A program made the translations under genes and the position numbers. From SM23-62 sp964575235 (GTDB lineage: Bacteria > Bacteroidota > Bacteroidia > Bacteroidales > SM23-62), in the NCBI GenBank assembly GCA_964575235.1, contig CAZNQG010000001.1, positions 14,420-78,419 of the forward strand: DNA of 64,000 bases. The letters run 5' to 3'. Positions 17,503 through 26,688 of the stretch are shown here, piece by piece (positions within the stretch are counted from its first letter, which is position 1; each line of letters begins with the position of its first letter). The notes beneath the pieces are model-generated. The model had not been told where the DNA came from. It saw nothing but the letters and a program-made list of their open reading frames with translations, and did no database searches.

Positions 17503-20500
17503 CTAATTTAATATTACCAGCTTCTCGAATTTTTCAGCCGTATGGCCCAGGGAGGTTCTTACCTTCAATCGGTAGATGTAAACACCGCGCCCGATCCTGC
17601 TGCCGTAATCGTCCCTGCCGTCCCAGTCTATGGGCCCCACCCGGTAGCCTGATGCGGGGGCATAGTGCTCGATCGTTTTCACCAGTTTACCCGATACGGT
17701 GAATACCTGGACGAGCACCTCCAGGTCGGCACTTGGCTGGTTGTGTTCGAAGAAGAACCGGGTATGCGTGGTGAAGGGATTGGGGTAGTTCAGGACGTGG
17801 TCAAGACGCAGGTCCTGGTCCGCATTCACGGTGAATTCGAGGATTTCCTCCGAGGAATTGTTATACACGTCCCAGACCTTGACCTTCAGGGTGTGGGGAC
17901 CGGCCTCCAGGTTCTTGAAGCTGTACCGGATCTTTCCGCTCTTGTAGGAATCCGCGTCAGCCTCGTAATAATCGTTCAGGATGATCGGTTGCTGTGTGTT
18001 ACCGTCCAGCAGCGCCGTCAGGTCGTGCCCGATGCCGTTCCCGAGGGTATTGATCCCGTTGCTGTCGCTGACGTAAGCCAGGAGCACCGGACTTTCGTCG
18101 GTCATGCCACCGAATACGAAGTTCTCGTCGTTCATGAAAACCTCCAGTTGCGGGCCTTCGGTATCTTCTGTTACGGAATCTGCTGTACCCCCTATGACTA
18201 CCTGCTGGAAGGATCCGTGTGCGTCTTCCAGGCCGTCTTCGGCATAGAAGCTCAGCTTGCCATAGTCGTAGTTGTAGGAAATATCCTTCGGAACTACAAA
18301 GCTGAAGGAAAAAGTACCGTTCGTTACCGTCGCCTTGCCCTTGTAAAGTACACGGTTCTGCATGGAGAAGTTGAACGGCGAACCTCCGTCGTTCGAGAGG
18401 GTGGTGATGCTGCTGCTTTTATCGAATACCGTCGGGTATACCGTGCCGTTGAATTGATCCAGGGGGTTCCCCGTTTCGTCTTCCATATACCCGCTGACGG
18501 TCACCTTGCCCAGGGCTTTCAGGGTATCTCCCTGCTCCGTAGCCGGAATCCCGTTGATCGCTTCAACCCTGACCCGGTGTTTCGGATAGGCCAGTTCCAG
18601 GGCAGGGTCGCCCAGCAGTGTGAAATTGCGTTTGTTGATCCCGCCTGAGGTGGCGTTCTTGGTCAGGCGGATGATGTCTCCGAGTTTGTAGTTCCGGCCG
18701 TTCTCATCCTTTTCGAATACGTAATCATAGAAGTATTCGTTCAGGACTTGATTGGGTGGCGAAAATACCAGGCGGGTTGTGGTCAGCAGGGCGATGCCTC
18801 CGCCGTCGGGATTCAGCAGTACCAGTTCACCCGCGGAAGGAGCTTCGTATTCGTCGAAACGGCTGAACTCACAGGTGGCGGTCATGAACAGCGGGAGCCT
18901 GTCGGCGTTTTTCCAGGACAGTACATCCTCTATTCGAAGCACCCTCTCATGGGCAAGTCCCTTGCTGCCCCCGTGTCCCGTATAGTTCATGATCAGCGCT
19001 CCTTTTTCGACGCGCTGGCCGATGGCATCGTTCACGTCCGGGTAGCGGGGACCGGAAGGCGTGGATACCTGGGTGTAGGCGTCGAGGTAGATCTTACCCA
19101 CCGTGAAATCCGGGTAGTTTTGTTCGATGCTCCGGGCAAGCTGGTCTGCCTGGCGCATATGGATGTTGTTTTCCTCGTCATCACCAATGAAGCAGATCAC
19201 GTTACGCCAATCCCCCATCCTGTCAGCATTCTTATAGGAAAGGACCTTTTCCAGCACGTTCTCAGCCTCCTCGAGACTGGAGACGGGGAAGCGTCCCACG
19301 CCGATGTCAATGAGTCCCATGGCCTCCCCTTCATCATCGTCCAGCAGTCCGAAGAAATCATCGGTAACGTAGCTGGTGGTTGGTGAAAGGGAATTGGCGG
19401 ACTGGTAAGTGGGTATCAGGTTGGTGTTGTTCACGTCGGTACCTTTGTTATCGTAAGACCCGTCCCCGTAAAGAAGCACATACTTTGGCATCTCATCGGG
19501 TGTGGCCGCCCGATCGTAGAGCATTTTAAGGAAATCCCGGATGGCCGAAGCATCCGGGCTCCCGGATGAAAACTCGTGGTATATCTGCTGCGGTGTTACC
19601 ACCACGGTGTCGAGTCCGTCGCGATCCTGCCGGTACGCGGCGAGCCTGCGGGCATAGGGGAGGAATTGAGGGGGACTCACAACCACATAGTTCCGGCCTT
19701 TGAGTGCATGCAGGTTCTGGTTCGGTACGGGTCCAACATCGTCCCCCTGGGTTACCGGCGTCCGGTGGGATGACTCGGGGATGAATGCGATGAATTCCTT
19801 CAGCACTTCAGTCTCGGCCTTGAAATGCAGGTTTCCGTCCCGGTAGCTTTTCGGCATGCGTACGGGCCGGGTCGGGTCCGTAATGTCCCATACCTGGACG
19901 GAGGCAGGTGCATCTTCGATCACGAATTCCGTGATCCTTCCGGGTCCCACGGAAAGCCGGTCTCGGAATGTCTTTTCCATGGGATTGGAATCACCGGGTC
20001 CCAGGAGCGGTGCGCGCGCGTTGACGGTGATGTAGTTCAGCCAGGCTTCGGCCGAAGGGGCGTTCTTGATGTAGCGCAGGGAGACGTTCAATCCGTCGGC
20101 GGTGGGCGTATAGCTGAAGGTGGCGGTTGCCGGATTGGCGTATGGCAGGGAATAGGAGCCGATCACCGTTCCCTGCATATGCAGGGTGCCGAGCAGGTCC
20201 CCGTTGGCGCGCACCTGCATGCTGGTCTGGGCGGAAGCCCTGCCCACGGTCTGCACGCGGATCCTGACCTCCTCGCCGCTAACCGTTGGTATCGACAGCA
20301 TGTTAAAGTCCTGTTCCGTGACGATGTCGAAATGTTCCCCGTACCATTCCCTGCCGGACTGGATCAGGTTGATCTCGTCCATTTCATGATGGCGCAGTAC
20401 ATCGTAGGCGGTGCAGGTGTAGTTGGCAGGAAGCGAAGGTTCCACTGCATCCTGGACCCTTAGGCCGGGTCCCAGGTCGGAGGTCAGGTAATAATAGGAA

Positions 20501-21312
20501 GCCGTGGCATAATCATGCTTTTCATAATGGAAGAAATCGCTGTTTTCATCGTACTTCCATGCATCCTCACAGCGGCCGTAAAACAGGACCCTGTCCCCTG
20601 TTACCAGGATGGCATTCTCGACCAGGTCATCGTGCCTGGGATCCGCGTTCATTTTTCCCAGCATGCCTCCGCCGTTCCCGTATACCCGCACGCCGGCAGG
20701 GTCTTCGATGCCCAGTTCCCGGAGGCGGTCAAAGCTCAGGGCGTGGATGCCATCCTCTTTGACCGCGACCCGGATCCATTTCCCGATGGCCAGCACCGAA
20801 CGGTCCGCATACTCCCGGCTTGCCGAGGGGGCGCTTTTCAACGGCCCCGGGGAGGGTACCAGTTCCAGGTCGAAGGACTCCAGCAACTCGATCCGGCCGG
20901 TCTTCGGATTCCTCCGCAGGGGAATGAAACCGACCTGCAGGTGCTTTTCTTTCCGTAAACGAGCCGTACTGCTGCTAACCTCGATTTCGGCAGGGATGCC
21001 TTCGAGGTTCTTGACATCCCTAAGTAATTCATTATCAACCTCCTGGAATCCGGGATTCCGGAGGCGAACCGTATATTCGGAATTATTTCCTATTTTTATC
21101 ACCTCATAATAATTTGGTAATAAAGTATTTAGATCATAAGTGGCTCGCTGAAAATGAAGGACCTTTACTTCTTCGCTCCCGAATTGCATATGCTGGATTG
21201 GTGTCCACCGGATGGTCCTCCTTCCGGGGATCTGCTGTCCGGAAAGCAGAACGGGCAGAAACAGAACAATAAAGGCCAGGGGAATGATACGGATAAAACG
21301 TATTGGGAACAT
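17503..21312 (-). CDS. porU: T9SS C-terminal signal peptidase / sortase PorU
   Basis: 1269 residues, the normal size. The gingipain-type C25 protease domain spans about 545-905, with catalytic His780 in NYTGHGGSKG and Cys814 in TATCEFSRFD. PorU removes the C-terminal signal from T9SS cargo and joins it to A-LPS at the cell surface. It has its own signal peptide (ending LLSGQ) and a type-A sorting domain at the end (NYPNPFTTHT near 1180, RGVYIYRLKV, EKLVIL). First gene of the porU-porV-ispF operon; 71 bases separate it from the divergent porP-like gene. Confidence 0.95.
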   Translation of the reverse strand: MFPIRFIRIIPLAFIVLFLPVLLSGQQIPGRRTIRWTPIQHMQFGSEEVKVLHFQRATYDLNTLLPNYYEVIKIGNNSEYTVRLRNPGFQEVDNELLRDVKNLEGIPAEIEVSSSTARLRKEKHLQVGFIPLRRNPKTGRIELLESFDLELVPSPGPLKSAPSASREYADRSVLAIGKWIRVAVKEDGIHALSFDRLRELGIEDPAGVRVYGNGGGMLGKMNADPRHDDLVENAILVTGDRVLFYGRCEDAWKYDENSDFFHYEKHDYATASYYYLTSDLGPGLRVQDAVEPSLPANYTCTAYDVLRHHEMDEINLIQSGREWYGEHFDIVTEQDFNMLSIPTVSGEEVRIRVQTVGRASAQTSMQVRANGDLLGTLHMQGTVIGSYSLPYANPATATFSYTPTADGLNVSLRYIKNAPSAEAWLNYITVNARAPLLGPGDSNPMEKTFRDRLSVGPGRITEFVIEDAPASVQVWDITDPTRPVRMPKSYRDGNLHFKAETEVLKEFIAFIPESSHRTPVTQGDDVGPVPNQNLHALKGRNYVVVSPPQFLPYARRLAAYRQDRDGLDTVVVTPQQIYHEFSSGSPDASAIRDFLKMLYDRAATPDEMPKYVLLYGDGSYDNKGTDVNNTNLIPTYQSANSLSPTTSYVTDDFFGLLDDDEGEAMGLIDIGVGRFPVSSLEEAENVLEKVLSYKNADRMGDWRNVICFIGDDEENNIHMRQADQLARSIEQNYPDFTVGKIYLDAYTQVSTPSGPRYPDVNDAIGQRVEKGALIMNYTGHGGSKGLAHERVLRIEDVLSWKNADRLPLFMTATCEFSRFDEYEAPSAGELVLLNPDGGGIALLTTTRLVFSPPNQVLNEYFYDYVFEKDENGRNYKLGDIIRLTKNATSGGINKRNFTLLGDPALELAYPKHRVRVEAINGIPATEQGDTLKALGKVTVSGYMEDETGNPLDQFNGTVYPTVFDKSSSITTLSNDGGSPFNFSMQNRVLYKGKATVTNGTFSFSFVVPKDISYNYDYGKLSFYAEDGLEDAHGSFQQVVIGGTADSVTEDTEGPQLEVFMNDENFVFGGMTDESPVLLAYVSDSNGINTLGNGIGHDLTALLDGNTQQPIILNDYYEADADSYKSGKIRYSFKNLEAGPHTLKVKVWDVYNNSSEEILEFTVNADQDLRLDHVLNYPNPFTTHTRFFFEHNQPSADLEVLVQVFTVSGKLVKTIEHYAPASGYRVGPIDWDGRDDYGSRIGRGVYIYRLKVRTSLGHTAEKFEKLVILN

Positions 21313-21383
21313 GGGTAACTTGTTACGGCTGAGAATGCAACGTTAATAAAAAAGGTAGATTATCCGCATATTTTTAGATCAAA

Positions 21384-22436
21384 TTGAACGTTTCATTTTA
21401 CAACGACGGCCGGCAGCGATTATTGCGGCCATCGGGAATAAAATGGTATAATCAAAGCAGCATCCTGAAAGGAACAAAGGCCATAACGATCCTGGCATTC
21501 CTGATACCGCACATCTGTTTGTGGGGACAGGATCCCTATTTTTCACAATTTTTCAACAGCATTCTGTACCTGAACCCTGCCTATGCGGGTGCCGCCCATC
21601 AACCCAGGATTTCGGCTGCATACCGGAACCAGATGCCGGCCCTGGGATCTCCCTGGGTAACCTATAATGCCTCCTACGACCAGCCGGTGAGGATCCTGCA
21701 GGGAGGGATCGGCATCAACATCATGAACGATGCCCAGGGCCCCGCTCTGAACCGTTTCAGTGCAGATATCCAGTATGCTTATTTCCTTGCGGTAAATCCT
21801 ACCCTGACCATCCATGCCGGCTTTCAGGCATCCTATGTGCACCGCTTCCTCAAAAGATCAGCGCTGGTGCTGCCCGAGGAAATTGCGGATGGTACCAACA
21901 CCGAGAACCTGGGGGACCTGAATAAGGGTTATCCGGATTTTGCGGTTGGATTTGTAGCCCTGACACGCATAGCCTATGCAGGCATTTCGATGCATCACCT
22001 GACGCGGCCCGATCTTTCCATGTCAAAATCGGTACGGCAGCCCCTTCCGCGGAAACTGACGGTCCACGGCGGGATCTACATTCCCCTGTATGAGCGAAGG
22101 CTGGGCAGGGAGGTATTGAAACTCAATCCCTCTCTTGTATATCAGCACCAGGCCGGATTCAGGCAGTTGAATTACGGAATGGATGTGATTTTCAAGGATC
22201 TTTTCGCAGGAGTCTGGTTTCGCCATAGCCTTGATTTCAGGATAAGTGCATTCAGCCTGCACCTGGGCTATGATCACGATTACTTCAGGATCGGGTATTC
22301 GTACGATTTCAGCCTGTGGAATCCCTGGAGGGATATGCGTAACACGGGTGCACATGAGCTTACATTACTGTTGAAATTAGAGAAGGGAGAGCGGTCCAGG
22401 GAAAGGTTCAGGACAATAAAGAGTCCCAAAATTTAG
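21384..22436 (+). CDS. PorP/SprF-family T9SS outer-membrane protein
   Basis: About 350 residues. The mature part begins with the PorP/SprF signature: QDPYFSQFFNSILYLNPAYAG, then RISAAYRNQMPALG, and ends with FRIGYSYDFSLW, followed by ELTLLLKLEKG. Members form an outer-membrane barrel that attaches cargo or the PorK/N ring. The start is uncertain: no ATG lies in frame before the signal helix (ITILAFLIPHICLWG), so a TTG at 21384 is the best candidate and yields an overlong N-region. Its place between porU and gldJ makes a housekeeping PorP role more likely than a cargo-specific SprF role. Confidence 0.85.
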   Translation: MNVSFYNDGRQRLLRPSGIKWYNQSSILKGTKAITILAFLIPHICLWGQDPYFSQFFNSILYLNPAYAGAAHQPRISAAYRNQMPALGSPWVTYNASYDQPVRILQGGIGINIMNDAQGPALNRFSADIQYAYFLAVNPTLTIHAGFQASYVHRFLKRSALVLPEEIADGTNTENLGDLNKGYPDFAVGFVALTRIAYAGISMHHLTRPDLSMSKSVRQPLPRKLTVHGGIYIPLYERRLGREVLKLNPSLVYQHQAGFRQLNYGMDVIFKDLFAGVWFRHSLDFRISAFSLHLGYDHDYFRIGYSYDFSLWNPWRDMRNTGAHELTLLLKLEKGERSRERFRTIKSPKI

Positions 22437-22479
22437 TTATTTTTGGGATGGAGCATGTGTTTTCATTGAAAAATTAAAC

Positions 22480-22487
22480 TATATTTG
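22480..22487 (+). promoter_or_regulatory. Candidate Bacteroidetes -7 box (TATATTTG) for gldJ
   Basis: TATATTTG fits the TAnnTTTG -7 consensus exactly and lies 33 bases before the gldJ ATG in an AT-rich gap. No good TTTG -33 box is found at the usual spacing, so confidence is moderate. Confidence 0.5.
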
Positions 22488-22519
22488 AATATTCAGAATA
22501 GCTAATAAACCTAACAGCC

Positions 22520-24067
22520 ATGACTAGTAAGGTAAAATTTCTTCCTTTCTTGCTGACGGTCGTATTGCTTTTTGCGTCCTGCGGGGGGAAAGATATTACG
22601 CAGACGGGCAAAGAATCGACCACTACCGGATGGACTTACAACGACCCGGACTGGGGTGGGTTTGAAGTGGTGCAGGCATACGAACAGGAAACGGGTCCGG
22701 GCCTGGTTTTCATCGAGGGCGGCTCGTTTTCAATGGGACGGACCGAACAGGATGTTCTGTACGACTGGAACAATATACCGCGCCGGGTAACGCTTACATC
22801 GTTTTATATGGATGAAACGGAAGTCAGGAATGTCGATTACCTTGAATATCTGTACTGGATCAGACGCGTATTTTCCGATATGAGGGATGTGTACCGCCGG
22901 GCCCTGCCCGATACTCTTGTCTGGCTTGACCCGATGGGATATAACGAACCCTATGTGGAATATTACCTGCGCCACCCGGCATACAGCCAGTACCCCGTAG
23001 TGGGCGTCAGCCATGTACAGGCCCGGGATTATGCCCTCTGGCGTACGGACAGGGTCAATGAAAAAGTACTGATCGATGAAGGCATTCTGCTTGTGGATCC
23101 GGCAGGGCAGCAGGGCGCCGAACATTTCAATACCGATGCCTACCTGGCCGGGCAGTACATTGGGCTTGTAGGGGAAAACCTTCCGAGCCTCCGCCCGACC
23201 AACCCGGCCGAAGGAGGGGCGGACGGCGCCACGGATCCGAGCGGCGAAGGCCGGCCGGTCCGTATGGAAGACGGGCTCCTGTTCCCGAAGTACAGGCTCC
23301 CGACCGAAGCGGAATGGGAATTTGCCGCGCTGGGCCTGATCGGGAATACATTTGAAGAAAGGCTATGGGAAAGAAGGATATACCCCTGGAACGGTCACAG
23401 CGTACGCATGCACCCGGATGAGGTGAGGGCTCATACCGGTGAAATGAGGGCCAACTTCGTAAGGGGGCGCGGCGACTACATGGGAATGGCAGGCGACCTG
23501 AACGACAATGCCGCCATTACGGCACCGGTTTATTCCTTCTGGCCAAACGATTACGGGCTTTATTGCATGGCCGGCAACGTGAACGAGTGGGTAGCGGACG
23601 TATACCGCCCCTCATCGCTCCAGGATGTCAGCGATTTCAGGCCGTTTCGTGGTAATGTATTCGAGACCCTTCAGCGTGACGAGACCGGGGCCATTGTACC
23701 CAAGGACAGGTACGGCAACCTTCAGAAGCGCGAACTGGATGCATCCGATGTCAAGGAATACACGCAGAACTACCGCCAGGCTGATTACCGTGACTTCAAG
23801 GACGGGGACCTCAATTCCAGCATTTATTTCCGGGAAGAGGAAACCGACAGCGTGAGTGCCGCCTCGAGGGCCATGTATTCCCAGTACCAGCAGGATATAA
23901 CCTCCCTTGTCAACAACCGCGCAAGGGTGTACAAAGGCGGATCCTGGAAAGACCGTGCCTACTGGCTCAGCCCCGGAACCCGCAGGTTCCTTGACGAGCA
24001 GGCCGCGCGCAACGACCTGGGTTTCCGATGCGCCATGACGAGGGTCGGAAGTCCCGCTGGAATGTAG
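22520..24067 (+). CDS. gldJ: GldJ-like gliding/T9SS lipoprotein (FGE-sulfatase fold)
   Basis: 515 residues with a lipoprotein signal (VLLFASCGG). The formylglycine-generating-enzyme fold starts at GLVFIEGGSFSMG near residue 65 and contains YRLPTEAEWEFA, MAGNVNEWVADVYRP and YKGGSWKDRAYWLSPGTRRF before NDLGFRCAM. In this locus the fold is structural, not enzymatic. GldJ and GldK/PorK are paralogues. I favour GldJ because the gene lies near porU/porV and directly before murF, an order I recall from flavobacteria, and because no porL/M/N follows. PorK remains possible. GldJ stabilises other motor proteins in flavobacteria. Confidence 0.75.
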   Translation: MTSKVKFLPFLLTVVLLFASCGGKDITQTGKESTTTGWTYNDPDWGGFEVVQAYEQETGPGLVFIEGGSFSMGRTEQDVLYDWNNIPRRVTLTSFYMDETEVRNVDYLEYLYWIRRVFSDMRDVYRRALPDTLVWLDPMGYNEPYVEYYLRHPAYSQYPVVGVSHVQARDYALWRTDRVNEKVLIDEGILLVDPAGQQGAEHFNTDAYLAGQYIGLVGENLPSLRPTNPAEGGADGATDPSGEGRPVRMEDGLLFPKYRLPTEAEWEFAALGLIGNTFEERLWERRIYPWNGHSVRMHPDEVRAHTGEMRANFVRGRGDYMGMAGDLNDNAAITAPVYSFWPNDYGLYCMAGNVNEWVADVYRPSSLQDVSDFRPFRGNVFETLQRDETGAIVPKDRYGNLQKRELDASDVKEYTQNYRQADYRDFKDGDLNSSIYFREEETDSVSAASRAMYSQYQQDITSLVNNRARVYKGGSWKDRAYWLSPGTRRFLDEQAARNDLGFRCAMTRVGSPAGM

Positions 24068-24085
24068 GATCGAAACTAGGACATG

Positions 24086-24122
24086 AAAAAAACCTTCCCG
24101 GCAGGATCGGGAAGGTTTTTTT
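24086..24122 (+). terminator. Strong Rho-independent terminator after gldJ
   Basis: A perfect 10-bp stem (24091-24100 AACCTTCCCG with 24108-24117 CGGGAAGGTT) with a 7-base loop is flanked by A5 on the left and a T tract on the right, so it could work in both directions. Confidence 0.9.
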
Positions 24123-24130
24123 TATCTTTG
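24123..24130 (+). promoter_or_regulatory. Candidate -7 box (TATCTTTG) for murF
   Basis: TATCTTTG matches TAnnTTTG exactly and begins right at the end of the gldJ terminator's T tract. The murF ATG is only 8 bases downstream of the box, so the transcript would be nearly leaderless. No clear -33 box. Confidence 0.55.
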
Positions 24131-24137
24131 CACATCC

Positions 24138-25436
24138 ATGGAGACAACCTCTTTATACGGTCTGTTTAGCCGTTATCCTCGTGTTGTAACGGATTCCAGG
24201 AGCGCTGTAAAGGATTCGATCTTTTTCGGCCTGCGCGGGCAGCGTTTCAACGGGAACAGGTTTGCACGCGAAGCCCTGAAAAACGGCGCTGCTTACGCCG
24301 TGGTGGATGACCCGGAAGTGGTTGATGGAGAGCGTTATATCCTGGTAAGGGACAGCCTGCTGGCACTGCAGGAGCTTGCCGCATACCACCGCGGCCGACT
24401 CGGAATTCCGCTGGTCGCCATCACCGGTTCAAACGGGAAGACGACCACGAAAGAAATTGCGGCAGGCATCCTGTCTACCAGCTATAGGGTATCAGCAACC
24501 TGCGGGAACCTTAACAACCACATAGGCGTTCCCCTGACGGTTCTGGGAATGGACCGCAATACCCAGGTCGGCATGGTGGAAATGGGCGCAAACCATTCCG
24601 GGGAAATCGCAATGCTTTGCCGGCTGGCGAGGCCGGATCACGGACTGATTACCAACATCGGCCGGGCCCACCTGGAAGGATTTGGAAACCTGGAAGGGGT
24701 AAAGAGGGCCAAAGGGGAACTTTACGTTTACCTGGAGGAGAACGGGGGACTCATATTCTGCAATGCGGAGGACCGGACCCTGAAGGAAATGCTGGCGGAT
24801 TTGCGTACAGGAATACGCTATTATGGCCGGGGAGAAGAAACCCTTTGCTCCGGGGAGGTTCTCGCCGGGGATCCCTTCCTGAGCGTCCGGCTGGATATTC
24901 CCGGAAAGGCTGCCCTGAAGGTTGAAACGGGATTGGTCGGCAATTACAACCTGGAAAACATACTCGCCGCAGTGGCGATCGGACTTCATTTCGGGATCGA
25001 TCCCCGGCAGATTGAGCAAACCCTGCGGGGATGGTCATCCGGGGACAACCGTTCCCAGCGCATTGAAACGGACCGAAACGTCCTGGTCATGGATGCCTAC
25101 AACGCCAATCCTACCAGCATGGAGGCCGCCCTGGAGAGTTTCAACCGGCAGATCCATCCGCGGAAGGTTCTGATACTCGGGGATATGCTCGAACTGGGGG
25201 AAAATACAGGTCCCGCGCACAGCGGCGTTCTGGAATGCATCCGGGGAATGGATTGCAGCGAGGTTTTTCTTGTGGGACCGGCTTTTGCATCCGTGCCGGT
25301 GCCCGAAGGGATCCGGGTGTTCCAATCCGTGGAGGAACTGGATGGCTGGCTTGCCCGCCACCCCCTACAGGACAGCCTTGTCCTGCTGAAAGCATCCAGG
25401 GGAATGGGACTGGAACGGCTGAAAGACAGGCTTTGA
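24138..25436 (+). CDS. murF: UDP-N-acetylmuramoyl-tripeptide--D-alanyl-D-alanine ligase
   Basis: 432 residues. MurF adds D-Ala-D-Ala to the UDP-MurNAc tripeptide with ATP in peptidoglycan synthesis. The ATP loop is AITGSNGKTTTKEIAAG near residue 95, with later Mur-ligase blocks VEMGANHSGEIA, NIGRAHLEGFG, NYNLENILAA and MDAYNANPTSM. The C-terminal domain has VLILGDMLELG and KASRGMGLERL. Cytoplasmic. It sits between gldJ and an inorganic pyrophosphatase with its own apparent promoter. Confidence 0.95.
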   Translation: METTSLYGLFSRYPRVVTDSRSAVKDSIFFGLRGQRFNGNRFAREALKNGAAYAVVDDPEVVDGERYILVRDSLLALQELAAYHRGRLGIPLVAITGSNGKTTTKEIAAGILSTSYRVSATCGNLNNHIGVPLTVLGMDRNTQVGMVEMGANHSGEIAMLCRLARPDHGLITNIGRAHLEGFGNLEGVKRAKGELYVYLEENGGLIFCNAEDRTLKEMLADLRTGIRYYGRGEETLCSGEVLAGDPFLSVRLDIPGKAALKVETGLVGNYNLENILAAVAIGLHFGIDPRQIEQTLRGWSSGDNRSQRIETDRNVLVMDAYNANPTSMEAALESFNRQIHPRKVLILGDMLELGENTGPAHSGVLECIRGMDCSEVFLVGPAFASVPVPEGIRVFQSVEELDGWLARHPLQDSLVLLKASRGMGLERLKDRL

Positions 25437-25458
25437 GGAAAATTTTAAGTACGATGAT

Positions 25459-26127
25459 ATGGCTCAGAAAGTAACGGAATACTACGGAAAACTGATGGGG
25501 CTGCGCTACAAGTCCCATCCCTGGCACGGACTGGATATCGGCCCGGAAGCACCGGAGGTCCTGACCTGCTACATTGAAATGGTACCGGTCGATACGGTCA
25601 AGTACGAGGTGGACAAGGTCTCTGGCTATCTCAAGATCGACCGACCCCAGAAGTACAGCAATCAGGTGCCCTGCCTCTATGGTTTCATTCCCCAGACATA
25701 CAGCGGCGACCTTGTGGGAAGGTTCGGGACAGGAGAGGGGGAAGACAAGGTCATGGGAGACGGGGATCCCATCGATATCTGCGTTCTCACCGAGAAGGAA
25801 ATCTCGCACGGGGACATCCTGGTGCGTGCGCGTCCGATCGGAAGTTTCCGGATGATCGACAACAAGCAGGCGGACGATAAAATCATAGCTGTGCTTCATA
25901 ACGATGCGGTTTACGGGGAATACAAGGACATCTCGGATGTGCCCCCCAAGGTGCTGGACCGCCTGAAGCATTATTTCCTAACCTACAAGGACCTTCCCGG
26001 GGAGGAGAGGGATTGCTACATCACCACCGTGCGGGGCATAAAGGAGACTCAGGAACTGATCAACCTCGCCATAGAAGACTACCATACGAAGTTCGCGGGA
26101 CTTGAATCCATGCTTTCTACGCTCTGA
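25459..26127 (+). CDS. ppa: Inorganic pyrophosphatase, family I
   Basis: 222 residues. Family I soluble pyrophosphatase: EVDKVSGYLKIDRP, then CLYGFIPQTY and the metal-binding DGDPIDICVL near residue 97. It keeps the Lys, Asp and Tyr residues expected in the active site. The N-terminal HPWHGLDIGPEAPEV segment is typical of the Bacteroidota form. It hydrolyses PPi in the cytoplasm. It begins 22 bases after murF, so the two are probably co-transcribed. Confidence 0.93.
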   Translation: MAQKVTEYYGKLMGLRYKSHPWHGLDIGPEAPEVLTCYIEMVPVDTVKYEVDKVSGYLKIDRPQKYSNQVPCLYGFIPQTYSGDLVGRFGTGEGEDKVMGDGDPIDICVLTEKEISHGDILVRARPIGSFRMIDNKQADDKIIAVLHNDAVYGEYKDISDVPPKVLDRLKHYFLTYKDLPGEERDCYITTVRGIKETQELINLAIEDYHTKFAGLESMLSTL

Positions 26128-26147
26128 TCAGGCCGGTACCGGAGGCT

Positions 26148-26585
26148 TCAGGAAAGGAAAATGTCCAGGGTGGAGGGTACGTTGGGCTGCGTGTCCAGGT
26201 ACTTCGAGAGGGTGGACAGGATGACTTTAGGGTGAACGGGTTTAAGCAGGAATTCTCCGCAGTTCAACTTTTTCATCAGGTGCTTGTATTCGGGTTGGTT
26301 CAGGGCCGAATATACGATGATGGGAAGGTCTTCCCGGTATTTCCGGATCAGGCGTGTGGCTTCAACGCCGTTCATGTCCGGCATCCGTATATCCATGATA
26401 ATCAATTGTATATCCGGATACTCGATACAGGCTGTGAAGGCCTCTGAGCCATCGTAGGCAGTGTAAATCTTGATACCGGTGGGATTCAGTATCCCGCTGA
26501 GAAGGGCGTGAGCCGCAGGATCGTCGTCAGCTATCAGGATACTTCGGTTTTTCCAGTCCGGCATCAAGGATTGATCGATTTTCAT
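26148..26585 (-). CDS. Stand-alone response regulator receiver domain
   Basis: 145 residues consisting of one CheY-like domain: acidic pair in SILIADDDPAAHALL, the phosphorylated Asp in LIIMDIRMPDMNGVEATRL, the Thr/Ser switch in IVYSALNQ and Lys in LLKPVHPKVIL. No output domain follows, so it signals through protein contact. No histidine kinase is adjacent; the partner must be elsewhere. The gene faces the pyrophosphatase gene with a 20-base gap between stops and is separated from the next minus-strand operon by 103 bases. Confidence 0.9.
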   Translation of the reverse strand: MKIDQSLMPDWKNRSILIADDDPAAHALLSGILNPTGIKIYTAYDGSEAFTACIEYPDIQLIIMDIRMPDMNGVEATRLIRKYREDLPIIVYSALNQPEYKHLMKKLNCGEFLLKPVHPKVILSTLSKYLDTQPNVPSTLDIFLS

Positions 26586-26688
26586 CGAAATTTACTAAAA
26601 TAAATTCCAACGGACAGGAATCGGCCCATAACTTTTCAACGGCCTCACCGGATTATGAACAGCATGGGCACTGTAAAACACGGTATAC

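Noticed and set aside
22520..24067. gldJ as a sulfatase-modifying enzyme
   Set aside because: No sulfatase is nearby and the T9SS neighbours plus lipoprotein signal fit GldJ/GldK, which use the same fold without that activity.
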